Shown: positions 34,512 through 44,700 of the stretch, one piece after another
Numbering within the stretch: the first letter of the stretch is position 1
Layout of the letters: every line of letters starts with the position of its first letter
Assembly (NCBI GenBank): GCA_002694465.1
Contig: NZMG01000007.1
Span: forward strand, 37,388 to 101,387
DNA: 64,000 nt
Direction: 5' to 3'
Source of the DNA: Flavobacteriaceae bacterium
GTDB taxonomy: Bacteria; Bacteroidota; Bacteroidia; Flavobacteriales; Flavobacteriaceae
Translations under genes and position numbers: made by a program
The notes under the pieces: model-generated
What the model was told of the DNA's origin: nothing
The model's input: the letters and a program-made list of their open reading frames with translations, nothing else
Database searches by the model: none

Positions 34512-35165
34512 TTATTCTTTAATTACCGTAATAATAGCCCTTCTACCCGTAAGTAAATTCCATTCTTTGGCAGAAACAATAAGCCCATTATCGTCATAAA
34601 CGTGTAATTCGGCAGTATTAGGTCCAGAGGAGCCTTGATTTAAAGCTTCAAATTCTATTTTATTGATACCTTCCTCTAGGGTGAGTGTAAATCCAGAAAA
34701 AGAGCTATTTAAAAAAACACTGGATTGAACAATATCGTCATTTACATATACTCTAATTAAATCTCCATCTACATATTCGTGATCTCGATATTGAACACTA
34801 ACAAACCGAGCTTCTGTTTTAATATCGCCTAAATTCATGTCCCTATCAAACTCTAGAGATGGCTCTTTATCCTTTGAAAATGCCTTAGGCGCCATATCTG
34901 TTTTGTTATCCAGCAATCCATCGGTTTTGGTCATATCCAATTTTTCATTTTCTTCCTCCCCAATAGACATGGTTGTATTAGGGTCTCGTTCTTCTAATGG
35001 GATTGTTAATGTAGGTTTTTTCCTTGCTGGTAATTCTAGACCCGTACTTTCTGGGGTATTGGTTTCATTAATTTCGAACTGAATAGAATTTGTATTGCTT
35101 TCAATTTGGGAATAAGCCAATTGAATTGCAAAAATACAAGTACACAAAATTAAGCTTCTTTTCAT
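34512..35165 (-). CDS. secreted conserved hypothetical protein
   Basis: The 217-residue product has a signal peptide (1-19), a charged low-complexity middle (ERDPNTTMSIGEEENEK) and a C-terminal beta domain (VSVQYRDHEYVDGDLIRVYV ... GINKIEFEALNQGSSGPNTAEL ... TGRRAIITVIKE) that I recall as conserved in Flavobacteriia, without an assigned function. It ends 4 bases from the convergent exbD-like gene and follows the small membrane-protein gene by 35 bases. Confidence 0.65.
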   Translation of the reverse strand: MKRSLILCTCIFAIQLAYSQIESNTNSIQFEINETNTPESTGLELPARKKPTLTIPLEERDPNTTMSIGEEENEKLDMTKTDGLLDNKTDMAPKAFSKDKEPSLEFDRDMNLGDIKTEARFVSVQYRDHEYVDGDLIRVYVNDDIVQSSVFLNSSFSGFTLTLEEGINKIEFEALNQGSSGPNTAELHVYDDNGLIVSAKEWNLLTGRRAIITVIKE

Positions 35166-35200
35166 AGGGATTCAACTAACAATATTCAAGCCAAATAATA

Positions 35201-35377
35201 CTAAATATCTTCTTTTTTTGAATCCGCATTCTCTTTCCCTTTTTTCCGAAGTAAAAAATAAAATACAACTAACAACAGCGGAGCTACAATAAACAATAGC
35301 ACGTCAAAAATATTTGACAAGTCAATAGGAGTATTATTACTTGGGTTAGGCACCTCGGTTGGAATTTGAAGTTTCAT
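35201..35377 (-). CDS. small single-helix membrane protein (58 aa)
   Basis: The frame gives MKLQIPTEVPNPSNNTPIDL, then a membrane helix (FDVLLFIVAPLLLVVFYFLL) and a basic tail (RKKGKENADSKKEDI). Small proteins with this PIDL-helix-RKK pattern recur in Bacteroidetes and are sometimes misannotated as adenylosuccinate synthetase. N-out, C-in topology is predicted from the charges. It precedes the secreted protein at 34512-35165 and is probably in the same transcript. Function unknown. Confidence 0.7.
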   Translation of the reverse strand: MKLQIPTEVPNPSNNTPIDLSNIFDVLLFIVAPLLLVVFYFLLRKKGKENADSKKEDI

Positions 35378-35563
35378 AGCGGTTTATTTCTTATAAAAAT
35401 AAAGAAAATGCGTGGGTTCAAATTAGTAATTCTGAAGATTTTAATAAACATTAACAAAAATGGATGAAATGCAGGTTTAATTAACAAAACCATAGCAGTC
35501 TTTAACGAATAATTTTAGTCTACCTACTCGTTATCATCTTCATAAACCATAAAACCATTTACT

Positions 35564-36418
35564 ATGAAAAAAGTTATTGCACTAACCATGACTGCAGGGC
35601 TATTAAGTTTAACCTCCTGCGTATCCAAAAAAAAGTATGTAGAACTAGAAAATCAATATAATGATACTCGTTCAACGCTAGTAAAAACCCAACTTGAAAA
35701 AGAAGAAATTGAAGCTAAGTATGCCAAGATTGAAGAACGAGTAGCAAACTACAATGCAAAAATTAAATCATTAAGTGACGCAAATGTAGAATTAGAAAAT
35801 ACAAGTTTAAAAAACTATGGTAACGTTGTTTTATCTAATAAGGACAAAGCTCAAATGAAGGCAGCATTGGCAAAAGTAGATGCCAATGAATTGGCACAAG
35901 CGAGAACCCTAGAAGATTCCATGAATCTTATTATCTCCTATAATTTGAAAAAGAATCTTGATGATACGTTTGTTTCCGAAGGTGAAAATGACGACATAAG
36001 CGTAGACATTGATGAAACTGTTGTAATGATAACCATCTCAGATAAATTATTATTCAATTCAGGAAGCTACAGAATTAATCCTAAAGCCAATAACCTTTTA
36101 CAACGATTGGCCGATGTTATTAATAGTGAACCTGCTATGGAAGTTCTTATTGAAGGACATACCGATGCCCAAACCGTAAAACCAGGCGCTTATATTAAAG
36201 ATAACTGGGAATTAAGTGTAGAACGATCTACGGCTGTTATTAGAAAACTACAAGATGATTTTGGTGTTGACCCTGCAAAATTAATAGCAGCAGGAAGAAG
36301 TAGCTATCATCCCTTAACTGAAAATGAAACCAAGGAAGGGCGTTCAAAAAACAGAAGAACCCGAATTGTGATATTACCTAATTTAGATAAGTTTTTAGCC
36401 TTACTTAGCGCAAACTAA
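35564..36418 (+). CDS. OmpA-family outer-membrane lipoprotein
   Basis: The 284-residue protein has a lipoprotein signal (lipobox LTSC), a coiled-coil stretch (about 25-85, VELENQYNDTRSTLVKTQLE) and a C-terminal OmpA peptidoglycan-binding domain (LLFNSGSYRINPKA, IEGHTDAQTV, NWELSVERSTAVIRKL, GRSKNRRTRIVI). It should tie the outer membrane to peptidoglycan. It is monocistronic with a strong terminator. Confidence 0.88.
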   Translation: MKKVIALTMTAGLLSLTSCVSKKKYVELENQYNDTRSTLVKTQLEKEEIEAKYAKIEERVANYNAKIKSLSDANVELENTSLKNYGNVVLSNKDKAQMKAALAKVDANELAQARTLEDSMNLIISYNLKKNLDDTFVSEGENDDISVDIDETVVMITISDKLLFNSGSYRINPKANNLLQRLADVINSEPAMEVLIEGHTDAQTVKPGAYIKDNWELSVERSTAVIRKLQDDFGVDPAKLIAAGRSSYHPLTENETKEGRSKNRRTRIVILPNLDKFLALLSAN

Positions 36419-36441
36419 TCCATACTTGCAAGCTTTGTAAA

Positions 36442-36470
36442 AACAGCCCCTCGGGGCTGTTCTTTTTTTT
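36442..36470 (+). terminator. intrinsic terminator
   Basis: AACAGCCCC and GGGGCTGTT pair perfectly across a 2-base loop and are followed by C and T8. It ends the OmpA lipoprotein transcript. Confidence 0.85.
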
Positions 36471-36478
36471 ATAGACTA

Positions 36479-37204
36479 TTATTTGGACGGTGGCATAGAA
36501 GGTCGCACTTCAATTTTACTTGGTAACGTACGAGGGTGCATCTTTAATAAATCCACTACAATCTCACCAATATCTTCCTGTTGTATCTTCCAAGAATCTT
36601 CATCGCTAGGAATTCGCCCATTAAAATGGGTTGCCACAGAACCAGGCATAATGGTACTTACTTTAATGCCATGCTGGCGCAGGTCTAGCATCGCCGCTTG
36701 TGTAAAACCAGTGAGTCCAAATTTACTTGCATTATAGGCACTTCCGTTTGCAAAAAAGTTAGTCCCTGCCAAGCTGGATATGGTAAAATAATACCCTTTG
36801 TTTTTTATAAGCTCATCTACCGTTGCTTTCAATGTAAAAAAAGCCCCAGTTAAATTTGTTTCTATTGTTTCGTTCCATTGAGAAACTGTAAGTTCATGTA
36901 CAGGACCAAAATGCCCTATCCCCGCATTGGCAATCACAATGTCAATCTTACCAAACTCTTCTACTATTTGACGTACGGCTTCCATTTGGCTTTCATAATT
37001 TCTTACATCTGCCTCAACTCCAATGGCATAAGTAGCGTCGTTTCCATTTCCGTTTAATTGTACCAATGCCTCTCTAACCGTTTTTTGATGTCTTCCAGTT
37101 ATAGCTACATGAATTCCATTCTTCAATAGAGTTTCAGCAATGCCAAAACCAATACCTTTTGTTCCTCCAGTAATAAGGGCTACTTTACCTTGTATTTTTT
37201 GCAT
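36479..37204 (-). CDS. short-chain dehydrogenase/reductase
   Basis: The ATG at 37204 (MQKIQGKVALITGG) is the natural SDR start, giving 241 residues. The Rossmann motif TGGTKGIGFG, the NAGIG block, and the catalytic Ser and Tyr-x-x-x-Lys (SSLAG, then YNASK) are all present. It is a cytoplasmic NAD(P)H-dependent oxidoreductase, closest in look to FabG-like 3-oxoacyl/keto reductases, with an open substrate. It is divergent from the dipeptidase gene across a palindromic double promoter. Confidence 0.85.
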   Translation of the reverse strand: MQKIQGKVALITGGTKGIGFGIAETLLKNGIHVAITGRHQKTVREALVQLNGNGNDATYAIGVEADVRNYESQMEAVRQIVEEFGKIDIVIANAGIGHFGPVHELTVSQWNETIETNLTGAFFTLKATVDELIKNKGYYFTISSLAGTNFFANGSAYNASKFGLTGFTQAAMLDLRQHGIKVSTIMPGSVATHFNGRIPSDEDSWKIQQEDIGEIVVDLLKMHPRTLPSKIEVRPSMPPSK

Positions 37205-37218
37205 CAAATTCTTTTTTT

Positions 37219-37237
37219 CAAAGATAATGTATCTTTG
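37219..37237. promoter_or_regulatory. palindromic divergent -7 boxes
   Basis: CAAAGATA-ATG-TATCTTTG: the right arm (37230-37237) is a perfect TAnnTTTG box for the dipeptidase gene, 25 bases before its ATG; the left arm read on the minus strand (37226-37219) is the same box for the SDR gene, 15 bases before its ATG. No TTG lies at standard spacing on either side. Confidence 0.6.
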
Positions 37238-37261
37238 AGGATTATACACTTTTACTTTTTT

Positions 37262-37867
37262 ATGATAAGGTATATTTCCATTATTTTATTCGGTTTTTAT
37301 ATAACTCAAAACTTTGGTCAAAAGTCTTTGGTCTCAATTGAATCCTTATCTACTGAATTTGAATTTGAAATAAGATATGCAACCCCACAAAATTTTATGG
37401 GTGAAACCTTATATCCTTGTGCAAAATGTGTTTTACAACCGGAAGTAGCAAAAGCACTAACACTGGCAAATGACTATTTCTGTGAAAAAGGGTATAAAAT
37501 AAAAATATACGACTGTTACCGCCCATTAGACATCCAAAAAATGATGTGGAAAAAAGTACCAAATGCCGCCTATGTTGCCAATCCGTATGGCAAAGGATCC
37601 ATACATAACAGAGGTGCTGCGGTAGATATTACCTTGGTAACCCTTGAGGGCTGTTATGTTGAAATGGGAAGCGATTATGATTTCTTTGGAAAAGAGGCTC
37701 ATATAGATAATTATAATTTTTCAAAAGAAATATTGAATAATAGAAAGCTATTAATTGATGGAATGAAGCAATTTGGTTTTCAAACGATACGAACCGAATG
37801 GTGGCATTATAGTTTTCAAAAAAACTACCTATTCCCTATTTTGAACGAGCCTTTGCCATGTGATTAA
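37262..37867 (+). CDS. D-alanyl-D-alanine dipeptidase (VanX/DdpX, M15D)
   Basis: The ATG at 37262 gives a 201-residue protein with a signal peptide (about 1-20). Catalytic features: Arg87 in CYRP, zinc ligands His115 and Asp122 in SIHNRGAAVDI, Glu179 and His182 in EWWHY. It should cleave D-Ala-D-Ala in the periplasm and recycle it as a nutrient. With no VanA/H genes near, a resistance role is unlikely. Confidence 0.87.
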   Translation: MIRYISIILFGFYITQNFGQKSLVSIESLSTEFEFEIRYATPQNFMGETLYPCAKCVLQPEVAKALTLANDYFCEKGYKIKIYDCYRPLDIQKMMWKKVPNAAYVANPYGKGSIHNRGAAVDITLVTLEGCYVEMGSDYDFFGKEAHIDNYNFSKEILNNRKLLIDGMKQFGFQTIRTEWWHYSFQKNYLFPILNEPLPCD

Positions 37868-37904
37868 AAAATCGTTAAAAAAGCAGTACACGCAATACAA
37901 AATG

Positions 37905-37912
37905 TATCTTTG
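37905..37912 (+). promoter_or_regulatory. -7 box TATCTTTG
   Basis: A perfect TAnnTTTG box 15 bases before the ATG at 37928. It implies a start right before the DUF3817 gene and argues against the longer in-frame ORF starting at 37910. Confidence 0.6.
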
Positions 37913-37927
37913 CAAAAACTTTACCGA

Positions 37928-38212
37928 ATGGATATTTCAATAAAGCAATTTAAAATTATTAGCACACTCGAAGCGCTTTCATTTTTGTTATTATTAGGGA
38001 TTGCTATGCCCTTAAAATATATATTCGAAATGCCTCAAATGGTGCAAGTTGTAGGAATGCTTCATGGAATTCTTTTTATAATGTACGTTTTGGCAGCTTA
38101 TTTTATAAAAGAAAAGTTACAATGGCCTACCGCAACTTTTCTTATTGTGCTACTTTGTTCTGTATTGCCATTTGGTCCATTTTACGCTGAAAGAAAATAT
38201 TTAAATGGATAA
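37928..38212 (+). CDS. DUF3817 small membrane protein
   Basis: The 94-residue protein has three membrane helices. STLEALSFLLLLGIAMPLKY and the helix with MLHGILFIMYVL are the DUF3817 pattern; the end PFGPFYAERKYL is typical as well. Function unknown in the family. It overlaps the following channel gene by 8 bases, suggesting a shared job in the membrane. Confidence 0.8.
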   Translation: MDISIKQFKIISTLEALSFLLLLGIAMPLKYIFEMPQMVQVVGMLHGILFIMYVLAAYFIKEKLQWPTATFLIVLLCSVLPFGPFYAERKYLNG

Positions 38213-39473
38213 AAAAGACATTATTCAATATTCCGAAATGCTTCGGAAATACCTTTACCAACAAGGTATGACCGATTTTTGGGCAACGCTTCTCAACACC
38301 ATTGTTGTTGCTATTGTTGGAATTATTATCGTTTTTATTCTTGATTATATAACTCGTAACGTTATTGTGCAGCTTTTTAAAGCTTTCAGTAACAAAACGA
38401 AAACTACGTATGATGATTTCCTAGTAAAAAGCAATTTCCCTCGTTTTGTAGCGCACCTCGCTCCTTGGTTCTTGATTTGGTATTTAATCCCCATTATATT
38501 AAACGATTATCCAAAAACTGAAAAATTTAGCTTTATGATTGCCAAAATCCTATTGGTGATCTTATCTGTTTTTATTTTTAGGAGTATCCTTCGTACTACA
38601 AAGAATTACTTACGGGAAAGTAATGAGAAATTTAATGACAAACCCTTAGAAAGCTATCAGCAAGTATTAATGATATTTGCTTGGGGAGGTGCCATTTTCT
38701 TAATCGTTAATTTAATTTCTGGTTTTAGCATTGAAAGTTTGGCCTCACTGGGGGCTGCTTCAGCTGTATTATTACTCATTTTTAGAGATACCATTTTAGG
38801 TTTTGTCGCAAGTATACAAGTGTCGGTCAATGATATTGTTCGCATTGGAGATTGGATTACCTTCAGCAAATTTGGCGCAGATGGTTATGTCACTGAAATA
38901 AATCTCGCTACCGTTCGTGTGCAAAATTTCGACAATACATATACCACCATACCTACCTATAGCCTGATTGCAGATTCCTTTCAGAATTGGAGAGGAATGC
39001 AGGAGTCTGATGGCAGAAGGATAAAAAGATCCTTATTCATCAAGCAAAACTCAGTTAAATTTCTAGCTCCAGAAGAAATCGAAAAATTAGAAAAAATAGA
39101 GCTCATTAAACCCTATTTAGATCATCGTGAGCGGGATGTAAAGCGATATAACACATCACATAATGTAAACAAGGAACTTCTTATTAATGGTCGAAATCAA
39201 ACTAATCTAGGTGTTTTCAGGAAATATGCGGATGCATTTATTCATGAAAATCCTGCTATTAACAAAGAATTGTTTTTGATGGTTCGTCACTTAGCCCCAA
39301 CAGATCGTGGGATACCCATTGAAATATTCTGTTTTAGCCACGATAAAAGATGGGAAAACTACGAACATATTCAAGCAGATATTTTCGACCATTTAATCGC
39401 TGCCATCCCCTATTTTGGATTAGAATTGTTCGAAATTCCTTCAGGTAAAGATTTTGAAGGCCTAAAAGGTTAA
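38205..39473 (+). CDS. MscS-family channel, YbdG-like
   Basis: The 422-residue protein has five predicted helices and an MscS core (SLASLGAASAVLLLIFRDTILGF then SVNDIVRIGDWI). The beta domain has the extra insertion and long C-terminal arm seen in YbdG-type channels (NWRGMQESDGRRIKRSL, DRGIPIEIFCFSHDKRW). E. coli YbdG is a miniconductance channel for osmotic stress. It is the second MscS-family gene in the window and is coupled to the DUF3817 gene. Confidence 0.87.
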   Translation: MDKKDIIQYSEMLRKYLYQQGMTDFWATLLNTIVVAIVGIIIVFILDYITRNVIVQLFKAFSNKTKTTYDDFLVKSNFPRFVAHLAPWFLIWYLIPIILNDYPKTEKFSFMIAKILLVILSVFIFRSILRTTKNYLRESNEKFNDKPLESYQQVLMIFAWGGAIFLIVNLISGFSIESLASLGAASAVLLLIFRDTILGFVASIQVSVNDIVRIGDWITFSKFGADGYVTEINLATVRVQNFDNTYTTIPTYSLIADSFQNWRGMQESDGRRIKRSLFIKQNSVKFLAPEEIEKLEKIELIKPYLDHRERDVKRYNTSHNVNKELLINGRNQTNLGVFRKYADAFIHENPAINKELFLMVRHLAPTDRGIPIEIFCFSHDKRWENYEHIQADIFDHLIAAIPYFGLELFEIPSGKDFEGLKG

Positions 39474-39478
39474 TCCTC

Positions 39479-39874
39479 CTAATCGTTTTTGTTTAACCGG
39501 TCCTTTACGTATTCAATTTGGGTTTTTCCATGAGGTACAGGGACTCCATCTTTATCAAGGTTTACCATAATAATTTTATCAATAGTAATGATGGTTTCTC
39601 GTGTCATTTTATTTCGTACCTCACACTGAAGTGTAATTGACGACTTTCCAAAATGCACTACTTCAATTCCAATTTCAACGATATCTCCCTTTTTTGCTGA
39701 ACTTCTAAAGTTTATTTCACTCATAAACTTAGTTACAATTCCAGGATTTTCTAGTTGAATAATGGTGTACATGGCAGCTTCTTCATCAATCCATTCTAAT
39801 AATCGACCGCCAAATAAAGTGCCATTAGGATTTAAATCTTCGGGTTTTACCCATTTTCTACTGTGAAATCTCAT
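39479..39874 (-). CDS. acyl-CoA thioesterase, YciA-like hotdog fold
   Basis: The 131-residue protein carries the hotdog helix NPNGTLFGGRLLEWIDEEAA with the catalytic Asp/Glu region and INFRSSAKKGDIVEIG, matching the YciA/acyl-CoA thioester hydrolase family. It acts in the cytoplasm on fatty acyl-CoAs. Its ATG overlaps the DUF72 gene's stop by one base (TAATG). Confidence 0.85.
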   Translation of the reverse strand: MRFHSRKWVKPEDLNPNGTLFGGRLLEWIDEEAAMYTIIQLENPGIVTKFMSEINFRSSAKKGDIVEIGIEVVHFGKSSITLQCEVRNKMTRETIITIDKIIMVNLDKDGVPVPHGKTQIEYVKDRLNKND

Positions 39875-40761
39875 TAAAACTTATTTTTAGGGTTGTCCAT
39901 TTTAGGGATTACTAAATTAGTCCCTAAACGGTTATTTATATTCTTTATAAAATGTGCCGAAAGCAGCGGCGATGCCTTTTCAATGTTTTGATGAACAAAG
40001 AAATAGATGTTTGCTAATCCTTGTGAAACCCACTCCTCCAGCCTATCCACCCACTCATCCAAACGGTCATAATCACTAGGGTGATTTGCCCCATTATAGC
40101 GAATAAAGGCCGTAGGTGTTGTCATTCGCATATGTAATAAATCTCTTCTTCCAGCCGTATCGACAATAACATTTGAAATTTCATTTTTTTCTAAAATATC
40201 ATACAATTCGTTTTCTACAATGGTATCGTTAAACCAATTCGTATGGCGAAGTTCAATTGCGGGCTTTATATCCTTAGGTAGCATTCTAAAAAATAGCTCA
40301 AGTCTTTCAATATTTTTGGGCCCAAAATTATTAGGTAATTGAACAAAAGGCATTTCAAGCTTTTCGTTTAGATTTGAAACGTGCAAAATAAATTCATTCA
40401 ATACTTCCTCACAATCTGCAAGGCGCTTCCAGTGGCTTATCCCTTGAAAGAACTTTGGGAAGAAGCGAAAATTATCTGGGGTCTTTTCATACCAACCGCT
40501 AAACGTATCTACTGGAAAAATTCTGTAGAAGGTAGCGTTTAATTCTATTGAATTAAATTGAGTAGAATAATACGCTAATTCATCCTTAGTCCCACGTGGA
40601 TAAAATCCTTTTAAATCGGTTTTATTCCATTTTGCACAGCCCACATACACTTTAAGAGGGTTTTTAAGTTTATTTTTTTGTAAAAGTACTTTGGTTGAGG
40701 GATGATCACAGGGAAGGGACAAATTTATAATCCCTGGGTCATCTACTTTTCCGAATTTCAT
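39874..40761 (-). CDS. DUF72 (YecE-like) protein
   Basis: The ATG at 40761 (MKFGKVDDPGI) gives 295 residues. VYVGCAKWNKTDLKGFYPRGT, YSTQFNSIELNATFYRI and the later PAIELRHTNWF and ANIYFFVHQNIEKASPL blocks are the TIM-barrel DUF72 pattern. Its biochemical function is unsettled. A -7 box 17 bases before the ATG supports this start over a longer reading that would collide with the divergent LolA-like gene. Confidence 0.85.
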   Translation of the reverse strand: MKFGKVDDPGIINLSLPCDHPSTKVLLQKNKLKNPLKVYVGCAKWNKTDLKGFYPRGTKDELAYYSTQFNSIELNATFYRIFPVDTFSGWYEKTPDNFRFFPKFFQGISHWKRLADCEEVLNEFILHVSNLNEKLEMPFVQLPNNFGPKNIERLELFFRMLPKDIKPAIELRHTNWFNDTIVENELYDILEKNEISNVIVDTAGRRDLLHMRMTTPTAFIRYNGANHPSDYDRLDEWVDRLEEWVSQGLANIYFFVHQNIEKASPLLSAHFIKNINNRLGTNLVIPKMDNPKNKF

Positions 40762-40777
40762 AAACCTAATTTTTTTG

Positions 40778-40785
40778 CAAAGATA
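40778..40785 (-). promoter_or_regulatory. -7 box TATCTTTG
   Basis: On the minus strand a perfect TAnnTTTG box, shortly before the DUF72 ATG. It would drive the DUF72-thioesterase pair. Confidence 0.55.
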
Positions 40786-40888
40786 CCCCTTTTGAAAGTG
40801 AATGTAAATTTCAAAAAAAATAATAACCTTTGTAACAAAAATGTAATTTACGATACTTACATTTACGTAAAATCTTAATAAAACACTC

Positions 40889-41668
40889 ATGAACAAGTTT
40901 AAACTTATAACGTTAGCCATTTTATGTTTTGGAGCAACTTCTATTCTTCAGGCACAAACTGTAGATGAAATTTTGGCCAATTATTATGAAAACACTGGAG
41001 GACTTGAAAATTGGAAAAATGTAAAAACACTATCGTTTCAAGGAAGTGTTAATTTTCAAGGTATGGAGCTGCCTATTGCCATGATTCAAATGGAAAATGG
41101 AAAATCTTTAATGAAAGCAGACTTTCAAGGACAAACATTCTATCAAAATGTGTTTGACGGTGAAACCCTATGGGCTACCAACCAAATGACCATGGCCGCC
41201 GAAAAAAGTGATGCTGAAGCCACAAAAAACTACCAGAATGATATAAACGATTTTCCAGATCCTTTTATTGATTATGCATCAAAAGGACACTCTGTGGAGT
41301 TGGTAGGGACCGAAACTATTGAAGGTACTGAAACCTACAAAATAAAATTGACCAAAGAGCCTATTATGGTTGACGGTAAAGAAGAACAAGATATCACTTT
41401 CTATTACTTTGATACTGAAAACTTTGTTCCTATTGTTGTTGAAAAAGAAATCAAAAGTGGGCCAGCAGCTGGAATAATTGGACAAACAAAATTTAGTGAT
41501 TATCAGGAAGTTGAAGGATTGTATTTTCCATTTTCCATTACCGAAGGTGCTAAAGGACAACCTGGCGGACAGCAAATTACAATCACCAATATTGTAATTA
41601 ATGGTGAGGTAGATGAAAGCATCTTTAAATTTCCTGCTCCTGCTTCAGATGGCGGAAGCAAAAATTAA
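40889..41668 (+). CDS. LolA-like outer-membrane lipoprotein-sorting family protein
   Basis: The 259-residue periplasmic protein has a signal peptide (1-22, ILQAQ) and the LolA/LolB-like half-barrel pattern (VDEILANYYENTGGLENW, FQGMELPIAMIQM, LVGTETIEGTETYKIKL, SDYQEVEGLYFPFSI). In Bacteroidetes such proteins often precede a peptidase or propeller gene. A terminator separates it from the propeller protein downstream. Confidence 0.8.
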   Translation: MNKFKLITLAILCFGATSILQAQTVDEILANYYENTGGLENWKNVKTLSFQGSVNFQGMELPIAMIQMENGKSLMKADFQGQTFYQNVFDGETLWATNQMTMAAEKSDAEATKNYQNDINDFPDPFIDYASKGHSVELVGTETIEGTETYKIKLTKEPIMVDGKEEQDITFYYFDTENFVPIVVEKEIKSGPAAGIIGQTKFSDYQEVEGLYFPFSITEGAKGQPGGQQITITNIVINGEVDESIFKFPAPASDGGSKN

Positions 41669-41689
41669 TTTTATTGAATACAATTAAAG

Positions 41690-41716
41690 ATTCCTGCCTA
41701 GCGGGAATTTTTTTTA
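41690..41716 (+). terminator. intrinsic terminator
   Basis: ATTCCTGC and GCGGGAAT (one G-T pair) with a CTA loop, followed by T8. It ends the LolA-like transcript 18 bases before the next ATG, so the propeller gene is expressed only by read-through or from a promoter hidden in this spot. Confidence 0.8.
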
Positions 41717-41733
41717 AACAAAACTCAACCAAA

Positions 41734-44700
41734 ATGAAACATATTCTAACACTCTTCACCGCATTACTTTTAGTTCCTTTTTTTGGAAATTCTCAAGATG
41801 TTTCTCTTAAGGGAAAGGAATTATTTGGAGATATGACGGCGCGGCAAATAGGACCGGCACTTATGAGCGGTCGCATAAATGATATCGAGATGCACCCTAC
41901 CAACCCAAGAATCATGTATATAGGAGCTGCCGGGGGTGGAGTGTGGAAAACCACAGACGGAGGTGCTACTTTTTCACCCATTTTCGACGACTATGTGCAA
42001 TCCATTGGAGTTGTAACACTGGACCCAAAAGATCCAGACAATACCATTTGGGTAGGAACCGGTGAAACTTGGACACGTAACTCGGTTTCTATAGGGAATG
42101 GCTTGTTTAAATCTACCGATGGTGGAAGCACTTGGAAAGAAATTACTGGGTTCGAAGATAGCGAGCGTATTGCATCCATAGTGATTAACCCAAATAACAC
42201 TAATGAAATATATGTAGGTGTTCTAGGTGCTTTATGGAGCGATAGCGAGACACGAGGTGTTTATAAATCTATTGATGGTGGAAAAACGTGGAATAAGATT
42301 TTATATATAAATCCCTCAACAGGCGCAGGTGATGTGATCATGGATCCAAAAAATCCTTCTACTCTTTATGCCTCCATGTGGGAATTTAGAAGAACGGGAT
42401 GGAGTTTTAATTCAGGGGGATTACATAGCGGTATTTATAAATCTGTAGATGCGGGTAAAACCTGGAATAAAATTCATAAGGGTTTCCCTACGGGTTCGCT
42501 CGGAAGAATTGGTTTGGCACTAGCTCCTAGCGATAGTAATATTCTGTATGCCGTTCTAGAAACAGAAGATAAAACGAAAAATGGTCTTTGGAAATCTACC
42601 AATGCTGGTGTAAGTTGGGAACATCTAAATAATGACTTCGGATTGGTGGTTCGACCCTTTTATTTTTCTCGAATTACAGTGGACCCTCGTAATCCAGATG
42701 TAATTGTAAAAGGTGGCTTAAGCGGATCTATAAGTAGAGATGGAGGGAAAACCTTCAAAGATTTAGGGAATATGCATAGTGATATTCACGATATTACATT
42801 TCATATTAACGACAGTGATGTTATGTTTTCTGGCACCGATGGCGGATTCTATCGTTCTTGGAACGGCGGAACTACTTTTGAAATTACCGAAAACTTACCG
42901 TTATCCCAGTTTTATCACATTAGCGTTGATAATGAAAAGCCTTATAATGTATATGGTGGACTTCAGGATAATGGAAGTTGGTATGGTCCCTCCTCTTCAC
43001 CGGGTGGAATTGAAGCCCGTGATTGGAACAGTGTAGGATACGGAGACGGATTTAGAGTTTTAAAACATCCAACAAAGAATATTATTTATTCTGAAATGCA
43101 AGGGGCTGCTAGTGTATGGAGATATGAAGTTGATAAGAATAAAACAAAAACCATTCAGCCATTAGCTGAAACTGGGAAACCAAAATTGAGATTTAACTGG
43201 AATGCCCCAATGGCAGTAGGTAATCATAGCCCAGATCGTTTTTATATGGGAAGTCAATTTCTACATAAAAGTGATGATATGGGAGATAGTTGGACCATTA
43301 TTTCTCCAGATTTAACCACCAATAATAAATCCAAACAAAACCAAGAAGAATCAGGGGGCTTATCCATGGACAATAGTGGAGCAGAAAATCACACTACCAT
43401 TTTTACCATTGCAGAATCTCCACTGGATGAAAATGTAATTTGGGTGGGTACCGATGATGGAAATGTGCAAGTGACTACCAATGGAGGTACGTCTTGGAGC
43501 AATGTTACCCCAAATTTAATAGGTATTCCAGCAAATACTTGGGTATATCATATTGAAGCGAGTGTCCACGGAAAAGGGACAGCCTATGCGGTTTTTGATG
43601 GACATACGTCGGGTGATTTTAAACCCTATGCCTTAAAAACAACAGATTACGGAAAGACTTGGACCAATATTATTTCAGAAGATATTGAGAAAAATGCCTT
43701 TGTACGTAACATACAAGAAGATTATGAAAATGAAGATTTATTGTTTTTAGGTACTGAATTTGGACTGTATGTCTCTATTGATGGAGGGAAGAATTGGTCT
43801 AAGTTTACTAATAACATGCCAGCTGTCGCTGTCCATTTTATTGACCTTCAAAAGGAAACCAATGATATTGTAATGGGTACTCATGGCCGAGGAGTAATCA
43901 TTATTGATGACATAAGTCCGTTACGCCAAATTAATCAAGAAGTACTTTCGAAAGATGTTCATTTTTTTGACACAAAACCTTTTACTATGGTGGAGCAAAG
44001 TGGTTTTTCAGGAGGCTTTGGAAACGAAACCCAATTCGTAGGGCCTAATAGATCTACAGCCGCTCGTATTATTTATTATTTGAAAAAACGGCACACCTTT
44101 GGTAAAATGGAAATGGAAATTCAGGATATGGATGGAAACAAAATTACGTCCCTTCCTGCCGGAAAGTCCAAAGGAATTAATGTAGTCAACTGGAATTTTA
44201 CTTCTTCGGCCCCCAAACTGGCCGAAGCCAAAACACTTTCGTTTGCTGGATTTAGTCCTAAACGCGTTCCTGCGGGGAAGTATAAAGTGGTATTAACAAA
44301 AGGAAAAGACACATATGAGCAAGTCATAGAACTAATATATGACGAAACTTCTTTAGGCACGTTAGCCGAAAGAAAAGAGCAGGAAGCACTCACCAACACC
44401 CTATTTAATATGGTGGAAGATTTAGCGTATTTAGTTTATGAAATTACTGAAACTCAAAAAGTGGCTCAAAATATAATTGAGAATCATCCCAACGGAAAAA
44501 AGGATGCTCAAAAATTATACGAAGCCTTAGAAAATCTTCGGAAAGATTTAGTCATCACTACGGGCGATAACTATGTGGCTTCTGCAGAACCAGAATTGCG
44601 CGAACGCATGGGAGAACTTTATGCCAACGTTGCCGCTAGTTACGATAGAGTTTCTGGCGCCCAAAAGCAGAATTATAAATTAATTTCTGAAGAATTCAAT

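Noticed and set aside
37262..37867. Vancomycin-resistance vanX
   Set aside because: The catalytic set fits the D-Ala-D-Ala dipeptidase family, but the protein has a signal peptide and there are no vanH, vanA or vanRS genes; a nutritional DdpX-like role fits better.
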